NCBI RefSeq assembly: GCF_036417845.1
Contig: NC_090020.1
Coordinates: 44,252,425-44,316,424 of the forward strand
Source of the DNA: Apteryx mantelli
Lineage: Eukaryota > Chordata > Aves > Apterygiformes > Apterygidae
DNA length: 64,000 bases
Reading direction: 5' to 3'
Part shown: positions 23,501-35,192 of the stretch, one piece after another
How positions within the stretch are numbered: the first letter of the stretch is position 1
Layout of the letters: every line of letters starts with the position of its first letter
Notes under the pieces: model-generated
What the model was told of the DNA's origin: nothing
What the model saw: the letters and a program-made list of their open reading frames with translations, nothing else
The model's database searches: none
Made by a program: the position numbers and the translations under genes

Positions 23501-26500
23501 ATATTGACAGTCACACAATCTGTTTCATATACTTTATAAATTAGAGGCTGATCTAAAGAATAATTCTTTGGTGCTGAACACATTTTACTGATTTATTTGT
23601 GGTTAAAAATGTAATCACTATACAGATGAGCAGAAAACCTGGGAGGTTTCTGTGGTGCCCCTTGCAAAAGATAAGAAGCAGGCAACACACCGGAGATTAT
23701 TTCAGCAACAAAGCTTCAAAGTCGCTACTGTTCCCTGTCTCTTGAGGAGCACCATGTTGGAGAGGCAGGATGCTACCTCTGCCTCAGCGGCAACTCAGAT
23801 TAAGCAATCAGGGTGTAGATCCCAGACTGCACTTCTATGTTCAGCTAACGCCTTTTGTAGAAAATAACGTGCTGCTAAATGAGGAAATGGTATTGTAATT
23901 AACAAGAATTAAGGAATAATCTTCTGAAAATGATAGGGAGGACTTGCTTTTCTGAAAATAACAGTTAGACAAAAAAGCAAGATGAGAAATTACTGCCTAC
24001 ATACTAACAACGTCAAGCGTAAGAATGGAGAGCTGCTTCTTATGAAGCAATGTGAAAAGCATTATAATTGACTCTACAACTGGCAGAGGCTTTGGATTGA
24101 TGCCTTGACTGGCTTCACGTGGCAAGAGCAGGTGTCCTGATTTGCAAAGGCTTGTTGTTTTTAAATAGGCTGGGTTTGGCAAAGGGCAGTGATGCAGCCA
24201 ATATTTTCGCAGGAACACTCAGAGGATATGAATAGGAGAAGGAGAGGAATGATTGTACAGCATTTCATACCTTACCCACACGTAAGGACATAGCACAAGT
24301 ACTTGTCACAGGATGACTTGTGTAAGGTACAGAGGCTGTGAGTGGCCCTCCCCCAGAATAGTCCTGATGTGACCCCATTGAAAACATTTTCTAGAAAGCG
24401 TGGGTTATGATTTGGGGGGGGTGGCGGGGAAGGATTCTATTTTATTAGTATGCTGTTCATTCACCCAGCATGAAATTAAAATTCAGTTTTGAACAGGTAA
24501 GTGAGAATAGAATTCAGAGTGGACAAATTTCATCCCTACCTTCACTGCCCCTCGCTCCAGAGTCACTGAGGGTTGGTCAAGCATGTGCAGTTCCTCCCCA
24601 AAAAAAGAAAAAAGATTTTCTTAAACAGAGTAGATTAGGTACTGGTGGCAAGCATGATCACAGTGTTAGGGCAGGGTTTGAGTAGCTGGTCACAGATTCA
24701 CTTTGCCTGTATAAAGAAGAGTATAAATCATAAAAACCTTTCTTTACTCAAGCACACATTTGTTCTTTATCTCTTTCTTTGCTAATGAACCTGCCCAGTC
24801 TTTATAGCCTTACCAAGAACCTTGGCTGCTTTGATACTGTTAGTTTCCTTTAGCAAGGGAAACATGTTCATGCTAGACAGAGCTGGTTTCAAATCAAAAA
24901 CACATTTTAGAGGACTGCATCTTCTAGGTCAGTGAAGAGAATTACAGAAGTGTCTTCACACCGTTTTAACGTAAAAACGGTTTAAGTTTCAAATACTCAA
25001 TAATGCAGAAGATGCTATCTCCTTTTATCAGATTTTTAAATTGCACAAATTTTATCAAGTTAACTAATTTGACACCCTACCACCCCCCAGCCCAGAGAGA
25101 CATTTGAAGAAATGTCTCATTAACCTAGTTGTAAAAAGCATGCCAAGCTGAATTAAGCAACAAAGATTTTAATGAGGCATTTTTACTTTGCTGGAATTGC
25201 AGCGGACATCAGTTTTCATTTTTGTTGAATTAGTACAGTTCTTGTATTCTCATATGGCTCCAGAGCTTTTAAAATAACCAATAATAAGTACTACTATATC
25301 ATTGAGGATTCTGAGCCAGACTGATATACAAGAGCACAAACAGTTCTCAAAGAGATAAACTTAAATTCTCCAGTGATTATATAATATAGAATTTAAATCT
25401 TTATTCTCCTGCAAGAAGTAAAAATAATTTCTGTCCTCAAAAGTCAACAACCTACCTATAAGAGGCTGGAGGAAGGTTAGGAACTCTTTTTATTTAAAAA
25501 GTCGTTAAAACTCAACAAAGCAGGCAGGGTTTTTTTTGTTTGTTTTAAATTTTGTACTTGTCTTTCAAAGTTTCCCAGAATAGCAGCAATGACCTGCTGA
25601 TTTCATGTCCTGTTTTGCAAAAGAACTTTTTGTCATCTTGTTTACATTTGGAAGACTTACAAACAAGTGGAGGAATTTAGCCGAATACACCTGAGAATCA
25701 ATGACTCTGCCATACAGCGTGCTGCCAAACACACAAGGTAAAGCCTGTGGTCTATGGAGACCGATTTTGAGGTTTTCTCCCAGTTGCCCTCTGAGCTAGT
25801 CTTCTGAAGTGTCATTTATAAATAATGATTGGTAAAAGCGTTCTTAGGTAGCACTGTAATATCACAGTAATTATTATTACATTTACAACTCTTATATAAG
25901 GATAAAACAGTAATTGGGCTCAAGCTGAGGCAGGAAAGAAGCAAACAGAAGCAAAGGAACAAACTATGCTAAGGGGCTTTGCTTACAGCCTTACTTTCAA
26001 CTAGTAACGTTCACAATATTTGGCCATAACAATTCCTTCCACAGCATAAAATGGGAACCAGTGTTACAGAAAGGTCTGCTATGTTATAACATACTACTAA
26101 AACCAAAATATTACATATGTGAGGCTTAGACAATCTTGAGCAAATTCCCAGGCTTTGACAAGAGTAGAAACTCTGTTATCAGACTAAAAGTGCAATTTGC
26201 CATTGAGACCTGAACCTTGAACAGCAATTAAAGAGATTAACATGGTCCAAACAGATATTTTCTATGGACAGATGTATCTGAGAGGAGAGGTCAACCACTT
26301 TGTTTTCACTGTACTGAGACTTAGCTGCAGGACTTCATATGCACAAGGATACCCAGATCGATTTTTGCTTTACAGTTCCTCTGTCTCTCTGCCCCTTACC
26401 CTCCAAGGAAACTTTCCACCACACCTAATTCTTTGAACAGACAGAGCAACCTTACACATAACTCTGAACATTGTGTTTATTCTTTGGCCTCTCAAAATGC

Positions 26501-27775
26501 CATTCCTCCCCACCTAATTTAGCTTTAGTACCAAGCCCAGCACTTGAGCAGGAACCAGCTGATGCCGTCCTCCAGCACAGCCCACTGCGCACCACCAGCA
26601 GGGCCCTGCCGCCACCTTGAACAGCTCTGAGCTTGCTGCCTGAGCACACTGGGATAGAGCTGCCCCAGGACTGCCCTGTCTCAGCTTTGTATTGCCTACT
26701 ATTTGCACTAGCCCGATGCCTTTACAAGATTAGGGAGGTATAGCAGTGTGGCAGAAGGGTTAAATCATGAGGTAACCAAATTACTTGTTCATAGCCTACC
26801 CTAGCACTCAAATCTTCTGTTAAGCACAACAGCATAGACTAACAAAGCTGGATGTAACACGTATCCCCCTAAAATAACCTGTCATAGCTTCTTAGGGACT
26901 TCCCTTGGCAGTTCATAGGGCAGCTTATTCCCATCAGCGTGCAGCTCCATTCTGGCTGAATCCTAAGGGAAGCAGCATGAGAGCAGAGGCTCCAGACTCA
27001 CTTTATGGAGAAAAAAAAAAGTAGTATTCTTTTATTTGTGCAATGCCCAGAGTGTGGCAGGATGAGAACTGTGGGTGAAATCCTGCCCCTGGAACTTTAC
27101 CACTCACTTTAGAGTTACCAGCAGGTTTTCCCAGAGCTTCATCCCCATACAGCAGCAAGATTAAACACTGAGAGACTCAGTAGGGAAAACTACTTATGTC
27201 TTCCATACAGCTCCATTAAAGCTAATGAAAAGACTTCCAGTGATTCCAGGAAATGCTTGGACAAAAGTTTTATGTGCCCTCTTGATGACCACTTAAAAAA
27301 TATATATATATACATACAGAATATGCCTTCATGGAGGGGGATAGAGAAACACAGCTTCTGCCCATGCTCCAAACTGGCCATAAACAAGCAATTCCGGTTA
27401 GAAGCTGCTCAAAGCTGCACAGCACCTGATTTAATATGCCATGTCTCTGAGCAGGACTTACTAGTTTGATGAGAGCCCCATCCTGGTGTCATTGTGCAGG
27501 TTTCTGACCACAACGGGCTCCCAGCCAAGGCAGGACCATGAGAAATGAGCTTGCATCTGCTTAAACCCGTCCACAGAAACATGCCCATGAACTAGCTGAG
27601 GTTCTAGATAGGCCGATACATTTGCTCTAACAGTCATTCTGGCCAGCAAAGATTTTAGCTGAAATAATTATGTCAGTGACTGTTAAACCTGATACATTTT
27701 GTTGTAAAGAGACAAAGCTTGAGTAGACCATAACTAGAAATATATAATAGTGGAGTCTTCTTTCTATGAAACACA
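20561..27775. other. Long non-coding stretch
   Basis: No gene, RNA gene or confident mobile element is recognised. GC-richer patches occur at 22.15-22.60 kb and 26.55-26.70 kb, where overlapping short frames on both strands reflect base composition. A run of eight guanines with further G blocks sits at 24414-24432, and a short TA run at 27299-27312. An imperfect palindrome is listed separately. Confidence 0.55.
21699..21762. repeat. Imperfect palindrome, MITE-like
   Basis: The left arm (GGTGTAAATGCAGAGTAATA) and the right arm (ATGGCATTACCCTACATTTACA) are largely reverse complements around a short centre, roughly 19 of 24 positions. Similar TGTAAAT...ATTTACA palindromes are scattered in sauropsid non-coding DNA in my memory, which suggests a relic of a small palindromic transposon. 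I cannot name the family. Confidence 0.4.
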
Positions 27776-27920
27776 ATGACTGTGGGGGGATGCTCCCAGC
27801 TTCCCCCCTCCCCCCCCATATACATTTGGTGCCAGTTACAATACAAGTAGCCTGAATTTCTGTGTTTTACACTCCAAAAGGGAGGATGTCAAGGCTTTGA
27901 GATAAGGCCTGCTTGGGTCC

Positions 27921-28038
27921 CAGGACCTTGAGAGACAAAAGCCTCCTCTCATTGCTGGGGCAGTGTTAAGTGCTGTGGTCAGGACTTTCCCCTCCTCATC
28001 AGGACCCTGAGAGATAACACCTGCTTCCACTGCTGGGG
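27921..28038 (+). repeat. Imperfect 40-bp direct repeat inside the LTR
   Basis: The block 27921-27960 (starting CAGGACCTTGAGAGACAAAA) and the block 28000-28038 (starting CAGGACCCTGAGAGATAACA) share most positions, and both end in TGCTGGGG. Direct repeats near the 5' end of an LTR are often U3 enhancer repeats. That role is inferred only. Confidence 0.8.
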
Positions 28039-28552
28039 CCCCCTTGCGGACTGGAATTAACTCCTTCCTAGCCCAGCTATGGGATCTCTCCTTGGGACCC
28101 CCACTGCAAGAGTCAAGCAGTCATTTACAGCCACTCAAACTCCTTTCTTCAGTGCTGAAGAGTGCGCGAGGCAGCTAGCCTGCCCTTGGGGGTGCTCGGC
28201 CACCCCCCCCCAACCCGTGACCGTGGGTGCGATGGTCATAACAACGACGGAGGAGTTGAGCCCTGCGGCAGCCAAGAGCCAGGGACTGCGCCTGCGCGAA
28301 GGGAACTGCAGCTGGCCTAGCGACTCCACCGCCACCTTCCCCTGAAGGGTACAAACAGGTTGGCCCCGGAGGCCGTCCTTGGCTCTTCACAGGTGACAGC
28401 GGGTCTGCCAACTTGCGGAGCCCCTCGGGACGGGGATGCCCTCCCGCAGTTACTGCCCTGGGATTGAGCCCTGGGGCTGGCCGCTGAGGCAACGCATGGG
28501 TAAGATTAATCAGAATTGGTTTGCCTAGTTCATTCGTTTGGGTATTTACAGA

Positions 28553-28565
28553 TAGTATAAATTAG
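28553..28565 (+). promoter_or_regulatory. TATA-like box in the LTR
   Basis: The sequence AGTATAAATTAG lies downstream of the GC-rich part of the LTR and about 180 bases before the AGTAAATATC polyadenylation-like site at 28731. That order is what a U3-R layout would predict. It is consensus-based only. Confidence 0.35.
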
Positions 28566-28825
28566 CTATCCTTTTCTGTTTACTAAGTAGTTACTGTTAG
28601 CATAACTTTTAGTGTCATTAGAAATAAGTATTCTAGTTGAGCTGAGTTTCTGTTAATACAAATTCTTGCTTTGTACCATTGCAGCTTCTGTAGTAAATTT
28701 TGGTCTTTGAAGCAAGTTGTGGAGTCGTGCAGTAAATATCCTCTCCCCCTCCTCCCCTCCCTCGCGCCACACGAAACGCACACCGTCCAGGACTGTAAGA
28801 TAGTCAGTCATCCCGTGACAATGAC

Positions 28826-31322
28826 ACTAAGAAAAATAAGAAATACAATATTATATTTTACAATATACCTTTGGAATAATTATTAATATTCAATAATTAT
28901 TATTATTCAAACATGATGTCCAGAGAGCAATCATTCTATATCAATATCTATGGTTTCTTCTTTAAAGAATTGATTTGATAATATAATACTCATGAAACAG
29001 CTGCTCAGAATCACTGTTTCTCTCTGAGCACACTCTTTTGCATGCTACTTTGTGATATGGAAGCAAACTATAATTCTATTACACTATGTATTGAATAAAC
29101 TATTGGTTCATTCTTTGGCAAAAATATGCAAATATTATTGCGCATTCTTGTAAAGATTATGAATACTGTTCAAAGCTCCATAGGTTGTATTGTAAAACAG
29201 AAAGCAATCAAGTGATGTAGTTCAACAGAGTTGTTATAAGTTAAGAAGAGAGGGAGCATGTTCCAGAAGCAATTGGGTGCCAGGCTTTATTTCATGAGAT
29301 TCTACATTTGCATCATTATTACCACTATTTTTCTCTTGCTTTCTTGCCCAGTGCACCAACTTTATTCCCAGGTAGAGACACAGTTCTCTTTATGCATGTA
29401 TCATCACCACCCTGCAAACAGCACGAGCAGGCTCAGTTCTATTAGGCCAAGCTGAGTTAGACCAGCTGTACTGCTGCTTCTCAGATAGCTTGTCTTTCAA
29501 GTACCAAAAAAAGAGGAAGCGTACATTGTAGCTGGCTATTGTTTCTTACAGTATAACACATTAGAGAAGAAAAACATAGGGAAATGGCTTGTAGCTGCAC
29601 TACAGCTGATGAAATCATACCCACTTTCCTAAGCACTGTTGATGTATTATTCTCATCAGCACAACACATTGCCATCATCTCCTGGCCACTGAAAAAAAAG
29701 TTACCAGCATTTGTTGCATGGTCATTAAGGACTTGCATCTGTTTCTGTTCTAACAGCACTTCTCATAACAATTAGTTTCTTTGGCTGCTGTCTGGACTGT
29801 GCTCTTTGCACCTCGGCAGAAAATGCTATTAGAGCCTGGTCCTGTTCCCACTTAATTCAATAGACTAGACTTGAATTACAGCAATAAGCTTTTATAGTCC
29901 CAAGTTGCACAGTACAACAGGTTGGGGGTGGGGGGGGGGGGTCTGCTTCTTTAAAAAGGAGGAAAATAAAATAAAGGAAAAAACACACTAGGGTGTGTGG
30001 GGGAGAGGGATGGAGATCGTCAGTCGTTCATTACGTGTGTGCCATGTACCTACACAATGTCAACAACACAATGATGGTAATAATATTAACAACATACGTG
30101 CATACCTATTGTTTCTTAAACCAGCTTTTACTAGCTTTTTGCACATTCTCTCCTGGGTTCTTGGACAAACTGTAGGAACAAAGGAAAAAAGGATAGGCAG
30201 GCAGAGCACCAAGAAATGTCAAAAACCCCCACAAAAACAAAAAAAACAACAGTTCAGTTTTGTGGGGTGAAGACATGGAAGGGGATGCCATCTACACTGA
30301 AAGTAGAAAAGGGTAGCAAATAAAAAATTCTCTAGAATTCTATAGAATTAAAAGAAATAAAACTAGTGCTGCCTAAATGGAGTTTATACTATTGAAAAAT
30401 CACCTGGGTAACTGAAGTGAGAGTCACAGCTCTGTGCCATGAGATGCTGCCCACGTGGCCCGAGCTCCATCACTGCTGCACTCCAGGCTAGCATGTCTCA
30501 CAAGCTCAGCCCAGTGTCTCCATAAGCTGCAAGAACAAAACCATTCATACTGGGGAGACTACAAATTCTCACAGCTACACTCACTCTCACACTGCATATT
30601 TCAATACATAAAATCTAGTCGACTGCCTTTATAATGACAGGAAACAAAGACTACTAGAATGCAATTCAAAGAGCTGTAACAAGTTTTGCATCTTTGCATT
30701 TCATGAGGTTTTGTAAAAAATAAACTCTTTTCAGGTTCTAAAGTCTATGGGAACTCATCAGAGAGCAATTCTGAAAAGGGAGAAAATATTTGCATACATT
30801 TTTATACTTTTTCAGTTGACATCTTAGTTTATATAGAATTTTAAGGAATCTCAATATCTCAACAGTATGTAGCAAAAAAAGAGTCAGTTCCACCAGAGAA
30901 TTTGCGTTAGATCAAAGAAATAATAAATCCCACCAACACAATTAATACACTAAATATTTATAACATATATGGCATCCCCAAAAGACTGGACCTTCTCTGT
31001 CTTCTCTTATCAGTTACTACTACAATACACTATAAAGAGTTTAACAGCTGTCATTTTGAACTAACCTTTAGAATATCACCATTGGTGAGGAATACAGAAA
31101 TCTCATGCTTATCCCAATATAGCTTTTATACCACTTATTTTGTGTTTTTAGAAAAGCCCTGATCCTGATTAAGAGGAAGAGCAGACCTCTGGGACATTGA
31201 GGTCATACATTTGCCACATGAATACTGAAATCCAGCCCACACAGCTCTTCCTACAAGAACAGGCCAGAAAGATCCTGCAAGTCCAGTCTTGTATCCATTG
31301 ATGAAATCACTTATGAAGCTAA
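28826..31322. other. Unique AT-rich DNA
   Basis: No gene or mobile element recognised. A guanine run (12 G) at 29930-29941 is the only striking feature. Short frames are chance. Confidence 0.6.
29922..29941. repeat. Guanine-rich homopolymer tract
   Basis: GTTGGGGGT is followed by 12 guanines and then TCTGC. It is directly visible. Such runs are unstable and can form G-quadruplexes. Confidence 0.93.
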
Positions 31323-31382
31323 GTATATATATATGTGTGTGTGTGTGTGTACATATATATACGTATATATATGTACACACAT
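31323..31382. repeat. Alternating TA/TG tract with 38-bp perfect palindrome
   Basis: For 60 bases the sequence strictly alternates purine and pyrimidine: a TA run, a TG run, then TA with a central ACGT, then CA. Centred between 31362 and 31363 is a perfect spacer-free palindrome with 19-base arms (31344-31381). Such DNA can form cruciforms or left-handed DNA. Overlapping short frames across it are artefacts. Confidence 0.97.
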
Positions 31383-32954
31383 CCCTTTTTCATTTTGGCA
31401 GGTGAATGTACCATAGCAAATTTTGAAAAAGAAAAAAAGAGGAATAATGTACTCATAGCACAGCTTTGTTCTATGCTTCACCATATCTACATAGTACACA
31501 TTTCCTTTTTAAACCCTCTACTAGCTGTGGAGGTGGCCTCTTTCTCTTTCCCTGAGGAAATTAGAAGTAGATTTTTTAAACTTTGCAACAAAGTCTCAAC
31601 ATAAAATTAAAACAAATTTTCTTTTCTCTTTCTTTAGGTCACATTTTCAGGTTATTTTAATTCCACAACATTTGTTTGTCAGATAAGTTCACACTGGAAT
31701 AGACATCATCTATCTGCTTGCATTAGTCACTTTTTTCTTAATTCTGTACAACATTAAGAGCAGAACAGGATTCACTCCAATTTGAGACAAATATTTCCAT
31801 CTTTGAGGACTATGAGTTGTATTTTGATACACGCTACAGACCACAGCACATTTTGAAGAAAAATTCCCTAGTGAATCACAGAAATGATTTCTGCACCTAC
31901 AAGTATGAGGGTGAGCAAGTATGAGAGTAAACAAGTTTTAAAATGTTCCCACTCAGTAGCGTGATTTCTCAGAGGATCTCATATCAACACAAAACAGATT
32001 TGAGATCTATTGTATGCTGCTTTCAATAGGAAATGGCTGTTCAGGTTCAGAGGACTGGGATATTACTAAAATTTAAAATCTTCCCAGTGAGACTTTACAG
32101 AAATGTTCTAGGCCGTATGTCGTTTGAAGAAGAGCTCATTAACTTGATAACTTAAAATTAAAACATTAGTCACTATGTAAAGAAAGAAGGGTTTTAACAA
32201 CACGAAACAGGGCAGCTAGCAGGGGAAAGGCCGTACACAGACACTAAGGAGCTGGGAGCCAACAGCTCTTGTTCCTGCTGAGCATCTTCACCTCCACCAG
32301 CTCAGCCAGCCCTGATTCCCACTCGCCCTTCCCAAGGGCATTGGGTTCAGACTTCAGGAACCTGGATGGGCAGGGGCTGCTGTGATCACATTAGACAAAA
32401 TTCCCCTGCAAGGCAACAGGTTAGAATAATACAGCACTTACAAGGAGATCCCTCAAAATGCCAGCACCTCCTTGACGCTACATGGGTTTGCTGACCCCAG
32501 GAAGGTCCTGCCTGGCACCCAAGAAGAGAGAGGGTCTCCTCTGTACTCCCCTCTCGCCACCCTGCTCCCCATCAGCACCCATAAGCCCACGTGCTTTCTT
32601 CTGAAAAGCCTCTCCAAGACACAGTCTTTTCCCCAAGAGCCCTGTTAGCTTTCACACCTAAACCTTCCTTCTGCTGTAGTGTAGGGTCCAGCCCTGTACT
32701 TTATTCAAAGCTTAGCAGCACTATATGTTTCAAGGCTTCGAACTGTGATACATCTTAGAAGCTCCTTTATCCTGCAGAATTTGAAAAATACAATAAAACC
32801 TCCAGCTCTGCTGTGTGATTTTCTCTCTATATTATCACACTGATAATGCAGATACAAAAGGGTGGCCCCAGTCACGGGGATGGATAGCTGATGGTATGAG
32901 GCTCTTCCCTCTATCATGGCTGTTTGCTGCTGCATACCTAATAAGTGATCTTTT
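31383..32954. other. Unique DNA with a GC-richer patch
   Basis: No gene recognised. The segment at about 32.22-32.65 kb is richer in G and C than its neighbours but contains no recognisable motif, long open frame or repeat structure. Confidence 0.55.
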
Positions 32955-33085
32955 TTTGCACCTTACATTCCTCAGCTGTAGCATAAGGCTAAATCTTTCT
33001 GCTCTTTCATCAGTGCTGGGAAGTTATTGCCATCTGTAAACTTCTTTGACATTCTTAAATGGAAGACACTATAGAAGAATAATAT
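32955..33085 (+). mobile_element. Possible MIR-like SINE 3' part
   Basis: The order TTCCTCAGCTGTA, then a short variable part, then CTGGGAAGTTATTG, CATCTGTAAACTTCTTTGACATTC, and AAATGGAAGACACTATAGAAGAATAAT resembles old CORE-SINE/MIR copies. In those, 'TTCCTCATCTGTAAAATGGGG' leads to 'TGTAAAGCGCTTTGAGAT...ATGAAAGGCGCTATA'. The similarity is by memory and patchy. Confidence 0.38.
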
Positions 33086-34307
33086 AGAAGTGAGAGAGAG
33101 AAAGTTCTCTGGATAAAAGTTAGAAACAGATTACAGAGATGATGAATATTTCCATCTCACAGAAAAACATTTAAATATTTTCCATAGGAGAATGCATTGA
33201 TGTGTGTGAATATTCAAAAGAGAGGAATTCCCTTTCAACTTCATATGTCTGTTTATTAGTGAGCACTCTTTTAATGTTAGTATTAAAGGCTTTGAAGAGC
33301 AAGTGCCTACAGACTAACTGCATAGTTTGAAAAGCAGTGGCTAGGGACTCAGTGATTTCTGAACATGAGTGAACACCGACAGAAGAGATGAACGAGGGAA
33401 GGATTTGATTAAGGATGCAGGTATCAAACGTGATGGTTCATCATTCTGATTATGTTAATGGATCTAATGTGCTTCAACCTGTCAGTTGCATTTAAAACTA
33501 GCAAAACACGATGCTCATTCTCAAGGAGTGCATTTTCTTTCCCTCTGAATTTTAGGATGTTACAGTTCACAAAGCAGCAGTCATACGAAAAGCAGCAGGC
33601 AACAGCACGAGGGAAATGAAGAGCATCTGGCTACAACATAATTGCGAACTTAAGCAGTTTCCAGGCTACCATGCTCATGAACTGAACAGAGCTAGTGCTG
33701 TATTAAATAGAAGACGGGCCTGTTTTCCATTTGACTAGGAAACAGAAAAATTATATACAGCCAGAGCTCTGCAGAAAGGTCACCCTCCCACATACAACTA
33801 ACAAAGTACAACCGAGAGCTAAGAGAAGCGAGGACTGGCAGGGCTGGGTGCTTGGGGGAAACAACCTTTGGTCTCCCTTTAACTAGACCCCCAGATCTAG
33901 AATTAAAAGGAGGCTGTGTATGAAGTGTTTTCAGCATGCAGGTGAGGCCTCTCTTGCTAGCTGAGGACCAGCATAACCAGAGCAATATATTCCCCACCCT
34001 TGAATCCTCAGTCTCGCCTGGCCTTATAGAGCAAATTGACATAAGCAGTGCTGACTTATTTTGGCACAATCTAACTAATGGAGATGTTTTAAAACAATTT
34101 TTAAAGTGGCTTACCATTTTTCCTGAATTGATAGAAGTACCTGCAGATCATAGTACTTCTTAAGGAAGAACTTCTGGAAATCACCTTTCTTTCCCCACCC
34201 CCACTCTTTTTACATGGCTGTATATTCTTAAACCGTCAGAAGTCTCAATGGGGCACCTACAGGAATAGGGATGGGGAAAGTAGGCATGCCCCTGTATAGC
34301 CAAATGG

Positions 34308-34310
<3 letters not shown>
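33086..34310. other. Unique DNA, chance frames only
   Basis: A minus-strand frame of 141 codons (33692-34117) has no recognisable motif and no supporting context. A strong acceptor-like CCCTCTGAATTTTAG at 33555 is followed by 60 open plus-strand codons but by no clear donor. Confidence 0.5.

Positions 34311-34343
<33 letters not shown>
34311..34343. repeat. CA microsatellite
   Basis: About 16 uninterrupted CA units, directly visible; likely polymorphic. Confidence 0.97.
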
Positions 34344-34345
<2 letters not shown>

Positions 34346-34994
34346 TTTCTCTCCTCACCACATTTGTCAAGTCAGGGGCTTGAGTATCCTTCCAGTGCTA
34401 TTCCCTCTTCTTCCTAGTCAGACGATGACAAAAGAAAACATCATCACATGATATGATTCCATGACATGAGACAAGAAACTTAGAGCACTGTCTTCCCTTA
34501 TTTTGATATCACTAATCACATTCAAGAACAAGGGCAAGAAAAAAGTAACAGAGATTGAAGTATTTACAGCCAGCTTCTGTAAGGTTTGTTACTCAGAAAC
34601 AATAGACTCTGCTGTTTGAGAAATAGTATCCATGGATAAAGAAGGCTACACGTAAGAGAACAGGAGCTAAATGCTATGTGTGCTGACATAGATGAAGCTC
34701 ATAGGTTAAAAATTGACAGTTTAAACTAATTACAAATTATCATCTGACTCCTTTTACATGATGGCAAACAGCAAAAGCCTGTAGTAGTGAGGTGCAAACT
34801 ACACAGCAATGACAAAGTTGCACTGTTAGGGAAATATATGCAAGAGAAATCTCAAAGTTGCATAACAAACATTAATGCATGAGAAAGTTCTACAGCTATG
34901 CAACGCAACCAAATAAAGAGGGCAATATTATCACCCATTGTCCAGATGGGGATGGTAAAAGTGACCTTGAAATGTTAATTAGATTAGAGAGACT
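34344..34994. other. Non-coding DNA before the CR1 composite
   Basis: No gene recognised. At 34923-34975 a segment (ATTATCACCCATTGTCCAGATGG, then GTGACCTTGAAATG) resembles the antisense of the MIR core, or alternatively more CR1 endonuclease DNA. I cannot separate these. Confidence 0.45.
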
Positions 34995-35192
34995 ACAAGG
35001 GCAGGAAACACCATAACAGTTGGAAACTTCAATGACTCTCAAGCAGACTGAACAGTGTCAGACTATAATAGAAGAACTACAGTTTCAGACACCATAGATG
35101 ACTGGTTCTGGAGGAAATACACAAGTGGGACAGAAACTCTTGATCTAGGGTTGCACAGAATGTGGTTCAAGATGTAGTTCTCATAATATAAT
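34995..35192 (+). mobile_element. Ancient CR1 fragment, endonuclease end
   Basis: This plus-strand piece parallels the last part of the CR1 endonuclease domain. AACAGTTGGAAACTTCAATGA corresponds to the VGDFN motif. TTTCAGACACCATAGATGACTGG corresponds to FLDTIDDCF. ACTCTTGATCTAGGGTTGCACAGAATG corresponds to LDLVLSG. CTCATAATATAATGAA corresponds to the SDHNII motif of the active site. Frameshifts abound. It stops where a minus-strand CR1 begins. It probably belongs to the same old copy as the plus-strand piece starting at 36.06 kb. Confidence 0.6.

Larger units (their letters stand above)
27776..28825 (+). mobile_element. Solo ERV LTR with target-site duplication
   Basis: A 1,040-base segment from 27781 to 28820 begins TGTGGGG and ends GTGACA, giving TGT...ACA inverted termini. 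It is flanked on both sides by the same five bases, ATGAC (27776-27780 and 28821-28825). That is the structure left when recombination between the two LTRs of an endogenous retrovirus removes the interior. A 5-base duplication fits ERVL-like integrases (family knowledge). The interior is GC- and CpG-rich at about 28.15-28.50 kb, unlike its flanks. A TATAAATTA box lies at 28556 and AGTAAA-type polyadenylation variants at about 28692 and 28731, suggesting plus orientation. No gag, pol or env sequence is present next to it. I cannot name the family; the call rests on the termini and duplication. Confidence 0.75.

Noticed and set aside
24455-24496. Possible microexon between CACCCAG and CAG|GTAAGTG
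   Set aside because: Only 28 bases with a poor polypyrimidine tract. The donor is good but a coding exon cannot be supported.
31135-31604. Short frames with tyrosine/isoleucine/histidine/threonine repeats
   Set aside because: They are translations of the TA/TG/CA simple repeat, not proteins.
33556-33738. Open 60-codon run after a strong CTCTGAATTTTAG acceptor
   Set aside because: No consensus donor or polyadenylation signal follows, and the peptide is unrecognised. Too weak for an exon call.
33692-34117. Minus-strand open frame of 141 codons
   Set aside because: No motif, no splice or promoter context, ordinary local composition.
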